Shown in pieces: positions 5,598 through 9,609 of a DNA stretch of 9,609 nucleotides. Each line of letters begins with the position of its first letter. Position 1 is the first letter of the stretch. Position numbers and translations under genes: made by a program. The notes under the pieces were generated by a model, which worked only from the letters and a program-made list of their open reading frames with translations, was not told where the DNA came from and made no database searches. This stretch comes from Paludibacteraceae bacterium. Lineage in GTDB: Bacteria; Bacteroidota; Bacteroidia; Bacteroidales; Paludibacteraceae. The stretch lies in the NCBI GenBank assembly GCA_947471245.1, contig CANIXM010000041.1, positions 1 to 9,609 on the forward strand, given 5' to 3'.

Positions 5598-7907
5598 TTA
5601 TTTAAATTTGAAATTCCAAGATATAGATGGTATTTGCTTGAACAATGCTGTTTGTACCACGTCTGTTTTGTTAGGGTTGTCTTTGTTTGTTTCGAACGTG
5701 ATGATGTATGGATTTTCCTGACCATAAGCATTGTACAGGCTGAAGGATAATTCCGATGTATAATGCTGTGTTTCCTTCAGTTTCCAGTTTAATCCTAAGT
5801 CCAATCGGTGATAGGCAGGCATGCGGTAACCATTGCGTTCGGTGTATAGCCATAGCTTTTGATTGTTTATTTCATAGCTTCCACTTGGGAATGATACAGC
5901 ATTACCGGTTTGGTACACCCACACGGCCGACACATTGACTCTTTTTGTTAAGTCGTACATGAGCACTATCGACACATCATGGGTTCTGTCCTGACGGGCA
6001 GCATACCATAGATTGTTGTTAATTCCTTCGATTTGTTTTTCGGTGCGCGAAAGCGTATAGCCTATCCACCCAGTGAGTCTTCCTTTGTTTTTCTTTATCA
6101 ATAGTTCTGTGCCATAGGCCCGTCCAATACCATAAAGCAATTGGGTCTCAAAAACTACAAATGGGCTTTGAATGTTTGCATTGTCTTTATAGTCTATTTG
6201 GTTTTGCATTTTTTTGTAATAAGCCTCTAGGCTCAGTTCGTACATGTTGTCGTTGAGATTGACAAATGAGCCGAGCGAAACTTGATCACTTATTTCGGGT
6301 TTGATGTTGTTGGTGTTCATCACCCACTTGTCGGTGGGACTGCCCGAAACCGAGTTGGTGAGTAAGTGTAAGTTTTGCGTGTTTCGTGCGTAGGCAGCTT
6401 TGATGGAGCTAAAATCGTTCAGGATAAAACTCATCGAAAGTCGAGGTTCCAAGTTCAAGTAATTGGCGGCTGATTTGGTTTTGTCCAAGGTGTCAATCAC
6501 TTCTTTTGTGGTTTTGTCCAAAACGAAATAATCATGTCCACGCAGTACGTTGAAGTGGCTAGCTCTAAGTCCGTAGTTTACTTTGAAATTAGATGCTAGT
6601 TCCCAATTGTTGGTCAAATAGACAGCAGATTCTAATCCCTCCTTCATGTCAGGCGCCTTGATTTCAGCTATATTTGTTTTTATTTGTCCAGGATTTACGG
6701 TGTGATGAATCACATTATAGCCTATTTTCCATTCATTGTTGGAATTGGGGTAATATTGAAATTCTTGTTTCAAGTTCCAATCTTTAATTTGCGAAAGAAT
6801 GGAGAATGAGTTTTTGTCAAATGTGGCATCAATATTATAGCTGTAGTCATTAAATATTAATGAAGTGTTGGAAAATAACTTTGAATTGAACAAGTGATTC
6901 CATCGCAGAGTGGCTGTTTTGTTGCCCCAGTCAAAGCCAAACACGTTGGGGATGGCTAGTATGTCTCTTCCGAAGTAGCCAGAAATGTAAAGTCGGTCAT
7001 TGTCCGAAAATTTGTAATTAGCCTTTAGGTTCAGGTCATAGAAGTACAGTTGATAGCCTTTATATTTTTTGTCAAAATTCAGAAAAAGGTCGGCGTATGT
7101 CCTTCGTCCCGAAATGAGAAATGAAGATTTGCCTTTTTGGATGGGCCCTTCTAGACTTAGTTTAGAGGAAATCAATCCAATGCCACCGCTAACTGCATAC
7201 TTTTGATTGTTGCCTTCGTTCATTTTAACATCTACCACCGATGATATTCTGCCACCGTACTGAGCTGGAGCAGTTCCTTTGAAAATATCCACATCCTTGA
7301 TGGCGTCAGAGTTAAACGTAGAGAAAAATCCCAGAAGGTGAGATGCATTATAAACAGTGGCATCATCCAGTTGGATCAGGTTTTGATCCATGGTGCCACC
7401 TCTCACTGAAAATCCACTTTGTCCATCACCGCCAGATTTCACTCCGGGTAGCAGTTGGATGGTTTTAAGGATGTCCCTTTCGCCAAAAATGACGGGTAGT
7501 TTGTTGGCCGTGGCAGAACTAATTTTCTCGACACCCATTTGAGCTTGCGTCACACGCTGATTGTTGCTCACACCAGTTACCACTACTTCAGAAAGCGTGT
7601 TGCCCGATGGTTCGAGACCTATGTTGAATGATTTGTTTTCTTTGAGGTTGATTTCGGTTTCGTACTTGCCATAGCCAAGATAGGAAACTATAAGTTTGTA
7701 TTTTCCGTCGGGTAAGTTGAGTGAGAAAAATCCGAAGTCATTGGTAGATTTGCCAGCAGTATATTGGCCTGTCACTCCTACAGTCGCTCCAATAAGTGTT
7801 TCGCCCGTATTTCGGTCGGTGATATACCCACTGATGGTGTGCTTTTGAGCATAGATAAGTGATGATATGCTCAGTAATAAAATTGAGATAGTTAGTCTTG
7901 TTCTCAT
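5598..7907 (-). CDS. TonB-dependent outer-membrane receptor with N-terminal carboxypeptidase-like domain
   Basis: 769 residues. Signal peptide 1-20 (IYA|QKHT). Residues 23-100 form a carboxypeptidase-D regulatory-like beta domain (ISGYITDRNTGETLIGATV, FGFFSLNLPDGKYKLIVSYLGY). Residues 105-113 (LSEVVVTGV) mark the TonB-box region, and about 115-230 the plug domain: FSVRGGTMDQNLIQLDDATV, NASHLLGFFSTFNSDAIKD, KGTAPAQYGGRISSVVDVKM. From about 240 to the end is the beta-barrel, finishing with an aromatic-rich strand (SISWNFKFK), as expected for outer-membrane insertion. The length is normal for this shorter subclass, smaller than SusC proteins of about 1000 residues. There is no N-terminal STN domain, so direct signalling to an anti-sigma factor is not indicated. 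It probably imports a ligand across the outer membrane using TonB energy, together with the DUF4249 lipoprotein encoded downstream. The substrate cannot be read from sequence. Confidence 0.95.
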   Translation of the reverse strand: MRTRLTISILLLSISSLIYAQKHTISGYITDRNTGETLIGATVGVTGQYTAGKSTNDFGFFSLNLPDGKYKLIVSYLGYGKYETEINLKENKSFNIGLEPSGNTLSEVVVTGVSNNQRVTQAQMGVEKISSATANKLPVIFGERDILKTIQLLPGVKSGGDGQSGFSVRGGTMDQNLIQLDDATVYNASHLLGFFSTFNSDAIKDVDIFKGTAPAQYGGRISSVVDVKMNEGNNQKYAVSGGIGLISSKLSLEGPIQKGKSSFLISGRRTYADLFLNFDKKYKGYQLYFYDLNLKANYKFSDNDRLYISGYFGRDILAIPNVFGFDWGNKTATLRWNHLFNSKLFSNTSLIFNDYSYNIDATFDKNSFSILSQIKDWNLKQEFQYYPNSNNEWKIGYNVIHHTVNPGQIKTNIAEIKAPDMKEGLESAVYLTNNWELASNFKVNYGLRASHFNVLRGHDYFVLDKTTKEVIDTLDKTKSAANYLNLEPRLSMSFILNDFSSIKAAYARNTQNLHLLTNSVSGSPTDKWVMNTNNIKPEISDQVSLGSFVNLNDNMYELSLEAYYKKMQNQIDYKDNANIQSPFVVFETQLLYGIGRAYGTELLIKKNKGRLTGWIGYTLSRTEKQIEGINNNLWYAARQDRTHDVSIVLMYDLTKRVNVSAVWVYQTGNAVSFPSGSYEINNQKLWLYTERNGYRMPAYHRLDLGLNWKLKETQHYTSELSFSLYNAYGQENPYIITFETNKDNPNKTDVVQTALFKQIPSISWNFKFK

Positions 7908-7943
7908 GGTTTTTTCGTAAAATCCTTATTTGGAATTTGGGTG

Positions 7944-7951
7944 CAAAAGTA
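7944..7951 (-). promoter_or_regulatory. Candidate -7 promoter element for the receptor operon
   Basis: On the - strand TACTTTTG matches the Bacteroidota -7 consensus TAnnTTTG and lies 36 bases upstream of the receptor ATG, giving a short leader. No TTTG-type -33 element is seen at the usual 19-20 base distance, so the call rests on the -7 box and its position alone. Confidence 0.5.
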
Positions 7952-8053
7952 CTTTATTTTTGATGTTTAATAGCTTGACCGAGTCAATTATTTGTGCATC
8001 TTAATACATTATAACATTAGTAAGTGAATAAGAGTTGTAGTTGGATAAGAATG

Positions 8054-8100
8054 TAGTTTTGCATAATCATCCTTTGTTATCGTTTGATGATGCAAAATTA
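8054..8100. promoter_or_regulatory. Inverted repeat carrying two facing TAnnTTTG boxes
   Basis: TAGTTTTGCAT (from 8054, + strand) is mirrored by TAATTTTGCAT on the - strand (8100-8090). The arms continue as ATCATC (8066-8071) and GATGAT (8086-8091) with a three-base offset. Each arm contains a match to the -7 consensus TAnnTTTG, pointing towards the other. It may be an operator or a converging promoter pair about 150 bases upstream of the receptor promoter box. Neither box has a good -33 partner. The rest of the 346-base gap 7908-8253 holds no supported gene. Confidence 0.35.
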
Positions 8101-8151
8101 GTTGGACTTGTGTGTATGACTACTAACAAAATCGACAAAGAAAGTTGTTTT

Positions 8152-8191
8152 CCCCGACGAAGTGAAGTGTTTTGTCACATCAATCGTGGGG
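8152..8191. repeat. Nested hairpin downstream of the oxidoreductase gene
   Basis: CCCCGACGA (8152-8160) pairs with TCGTGGGG (8184-8191) with one bulged G. Inside it GTGA (8162-8165) pairs with TCAC (8175-8178). It lies about 60 bases beyond the stop codon of the - strand oxidoreductase gene, so it could end that transcript. No T tract follows in that direction. The G-rich right arm (TCGTGGGGGG) resembles the G-rich repeats at 1385-1398 and 4655-4693. Confidence 0.35.
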
Positions 8192-8253
8192 GGCAGGAAG
8201 TTTGAGCAAAGTGGTGGGATAGGAAGTAGAGTTATAATTTTATATGCAAAAGT

Positions 8254-9252
8254 CTATTCTTTTGTTTCATTATCAGCCTGATAGATCATGTCCCAGTCTT
8301 TTCGTATGTTGTCAAGGCATTTCATGATTCGTAAAGTGTCATCAGGTGCCATGGTTTCACTATGTGTTTTGCCTTCGCGCAGGCATTTATTCATTTCCTC
8401 TATTTCGTAGTTGAAGCCAGTGGCTTCAATTGGGAAGCTGAATTCTTGAGGTATTTCGTTGTTCAGGATAAGTGTGGATTTGTCGCTGCACCAAAATTTT
8501 GGGATGATGATTTTCCCTTTTGAGCCAGTGATGATAAACTCTTGAGTGGTGTCCACCATCAGCGAGCAGTAAAACAAAGCCATCACACCGTCATCGTATG
8601 TAAAATGCATGGTGGCTTGTTCGTCCACACGTGTTTTGCCAATTTTCGCCGAACTTTTTATGTCTATAGGGTCTTTGTCCATGATGAAATAGGCCATCGA
8701 TACCAAATAGACGCCAATATCTAGAAGAGAACCTCCCGCCAGATTGATGTTCAATAGTCTGTCTTGTGGATTGTTGGGGGCAGCAAAACCAAATGTGCCT
8801 TGAAGAAACTTGATTTCGCCAATCACCCCCTCGTTGAGTAACTTTTTTACATGTACAATGTTTGGCAAGAACCTTGTCCACATAGCCTCCATTATAAATA
8901 CCCCTTGTGCTTTGGCAAAACTGATAACCTCTTCAGCCTCATCGCCATTCACCGTAAAAGCTTTTTCGCACAGCACGGGTTTTTTGTATTTTAGACAGAG
9001 AAGCGCTGTTTCTTTATGAAAATTGTGTGTGTTAGAAATATATATGGCATCTACTTCAGGGTTGGCTATCAGTTCTTCGTAATTGTCATAAAAGTGTGGT
9101 ACATCAAACTCATAGGCCAAGCGCTTGGCTTTTACGATGTTTTTTGAAGCAACTGCCACCACGCTTGTGTCTTGAAGATGGTTTACACCTCCAATGAATT
9201 TGGGAGCAATGCGTCCACATCCGATAAGTCCCCAATTGATTTGATTATTCAT
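8254..9252 (-). CDS. Gfo/Idh/MocA-family NAD(P)-dependent oxidoreductase
   Basis: 332 residues, full length for the family, no signal peptide, so cytoplasmic. The N-terminal Rossmann fold shows the dinucleotide-binding motif GLIGCGRIA (8-16). The EKP-type motif is CEKAF (95-99), keeping the functional lysine K97 with alanine in place of proline. MEAMWTRFLP (121-130) and GGSLLDIGVY (173-182) belong to the C-terminal substrate domain and are characteristic of the branch containing dihydrodiol dehydrogenase-like proteins; Y182 replaces the histidine found in many other members. It probably oxidises or reduces a sugar or related polyol hydroxyl, but the substrate cannot be inferred. It is transcribed on the same strand as the receptor operon but separated by 346 bases with separate promoter signals, so no functional link is implied. 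Confidence 0.93.
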   Translation of the reverse strand: MNNQINWGLIGCGRIAPKFIGGVNHLQDTSVVAVASKNIVKAKRLAYEFDVPHFYDNYEELIANPEVDAIYISNTHNFHKETALLCLKYKKPVLCEKAFTVNGDEAEEVISFAKAQGVFIMEAMWTRFLPNIVHVKKLLNEGVIGEIKFLQGTFGFAAPNNPQDRLLNINLAGGSLLDIGVYLVSMAYFIMDKDPIDIKSSAKIGKTRVDEQATMHFTYDDGVMALFYCSLMVDTTQEFIITGSKGKIIIPKFWCSDKSTLILNNEIPQEFSFPIEATGFNYEIEEMNKCLREGKTHSETMAPDDTLRIMKCLDNIRKDWDMIYQADNETKE

Positions 9253-9268
9253 AAAAATTGATTTTTTA

Positions 9269-9276
9269 CAAAAGTA
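9269..9276 (-). promoter_or_regulatory. Candidate -7 promoter element for the oxidoreductase gene
   Basis: TACTTTTG on the - strand matches TAnnTTTG and ends 16 bases before the ATG, which predicts a very short 5' leader. It is the same octamer as the receptor box at 7944-7951. A matching -33 box is not apparent at the usual spacing. Confidence 0.5.
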
Positions 9277-9389
9277 GTAAATGACAAGAAACTAGTTCAT
9301 ATTTTGGGAGCTAAGATGTGTTGTTTTACTGAAAAAAAATTCAATTAATCATTTGTTGATAAGACGATTCAAAAAAAGATTGCCAATAG

Positions 9390-9420
9390 TTTGTTTATCC
9401 AACAGAAAACACTATTTTTG
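9390..9420 (+). promoter_or_regulatory. Bacteroidota-type promoter for rplM
   Basis: A full match to the known Bacteroidota vegetative promoter pattern: TTTG at 9390-9393, a 19-base spacer, then TATTTTTG (TAnnTTTG) at 9413-9420. Transcription would begin around 9424-9428, giving a leader of about 130 bases before the rplM start. It is the best promoter in the window, as expected for a ribosomal protein operon. Confidence 0.8.
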
Positions 9421-9557
9421 CAGTCCGTTTATTATCACAGTGTAATTGTCGATTTTTCTGAGTGTAAATATCCTATTTTGTGCCGATTAGCCTCCTCAAC
9501 ATAGTGATTGAAACTGACCAAGACGACTGAATTATTAATTAAAAACATTTTTATAAA
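9421..9557 (+). promoter_or_regulatory. rplM 5' leader, possibly structured
   Basis: A roughly 130-base untranslated region between the predicted promoter and the rplM start. CTATTTTG (9473-9480) can pair with CAACATAG (9497-9504) with one mismatch, leaving a 16-base loop. CAGTC at 9421-9425 could pair with GACTG at 9525-9529, closing the leader. Long structured leaders are used by many ribosomal protein operons for autoregulation. Whether this one does so is inference; the pairings were found by eye and are modest. Confidence 0.35.
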
Positions 9558-9609
9558 GTGGATACGTTAAGTTATAAGACCATTTCTGCCAACAAAGCTA
9601 CAGCGCAGA
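9558..9609 (+). CDS. rplM: 50S ribosomal protein L13 (partial, 5' end only)
   Basis: Seventeen codons before the window ends, reading MDTLSYKTISANKATAQ with GTG as start. This matches the very conserved L13 N-terminus of Bacteroidales (MDTLSYKT-I-S-x-NK). An in-frame TAA at 9540-9542 and the absence of another start codon between it and 9558 make GTG the only reasonable start. L13 is an early assembly protein of the large ribosomal subunit. In Bacteroidota rplM is normally followed by rpsI, which would lie outside the window. A full promoter and a 130-base leader precede it. There is no Shine-Dalgarno site, only an A/T-rich stretch, as is usual in this phylum. Confidence 0.9.
   Translation, partial: MDTLSYKTISANKATAQ

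Noticed and set aside
8118..8206. A short + strand frame beginning MTTNKIDKESCF (29 codons)
   Set aside because: It overlaps the nested hairpin, has no ribosome binding signal or recognisable similarity, and ends without any protein features.
8254..9252. Functional link between the oxidoreductase and the receptor operon
   Set aside because: There is a 346-base gap with separate promoter elements and a hairpin, and no shared pathway is evident.

Overview
This window is a piece of an AT-rich chromosome from the phylum Bacteroidota, most likely order Bacteroidales. The evidence is a TonB-dependent receptor with an N-terminal carboxypeptidase-like domain next to a DUF4249 lipoprotein, a GLUG-repeat protein with a type IX secretion (T9SS) C-terminal sorting domain, promoter elements of the Bacteroidota type (TTTG / TAnnTTTG), and an L13 ribosomal protein start reading MDTLSYKTISANK. 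The genus cannot be fixed from this sequence.

Layout, left to right. (1) Positions 1-1099, + strand: the 3' end of an Rhs/YD-repeat polymorphic toxin gene, entering the window in its core motif NPVKYVDPDGR and ending in a putative zinc metallopeptidase domain (HEMIH, M91-like). A small lipoprotein gene starts on the last base of the toxin stop codon and is the probable immunity gene. (2) Positions 1100-1519: no gene, but hairpins, palindromes and a short direct repeat that look like dispersed intergenic repeat material. (3) Positions 1520-4474, + strand: a 984-residue secreted surface protein built from two homologous GLUG halves around a fibronectin-III-like linker, with a T9SS sorting domain. 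(4) Positions 4475-4702: convergent gap with a G-rich repeat and hairpin. (5) Positions 7907-4703, - strand: a TonB-dependent receptor followed by a DUF4249 lipoprotein, a probable outer-membrane uptake pair, separated by a 67-base spacer filled with an 8-copy heptamer repeat. (6) Positions 7908-8253: gap with a promoter element, an inverted repeat and a nested hairpin. (7) Positions 9252-8254, - strand: a Gfo/Idh/MocA-family oxidoreductase. (8) Positions 9253-9609: divergent promoter region and a roughly 130-base leader for rplM, whose first 17 codons end the window.

How the genes work together. The Rhs tail and lipoprotein form a toxin-immunity module for competition between bacteria. The receptor and DUF4249 lipoprotein probably form one envelope complex. 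The GLUG protein, the oxidoreductase and rplM show no clear functional link to these. The most notable signals are the toxin-immunity junction, the heptamer array inside the receptor operon, the G-rich intergenic repeats, and the structured-looking rplM leader. None of this proves a wholly new system. The toxin-immunity pair is the best candidate for an undescribed specificity.
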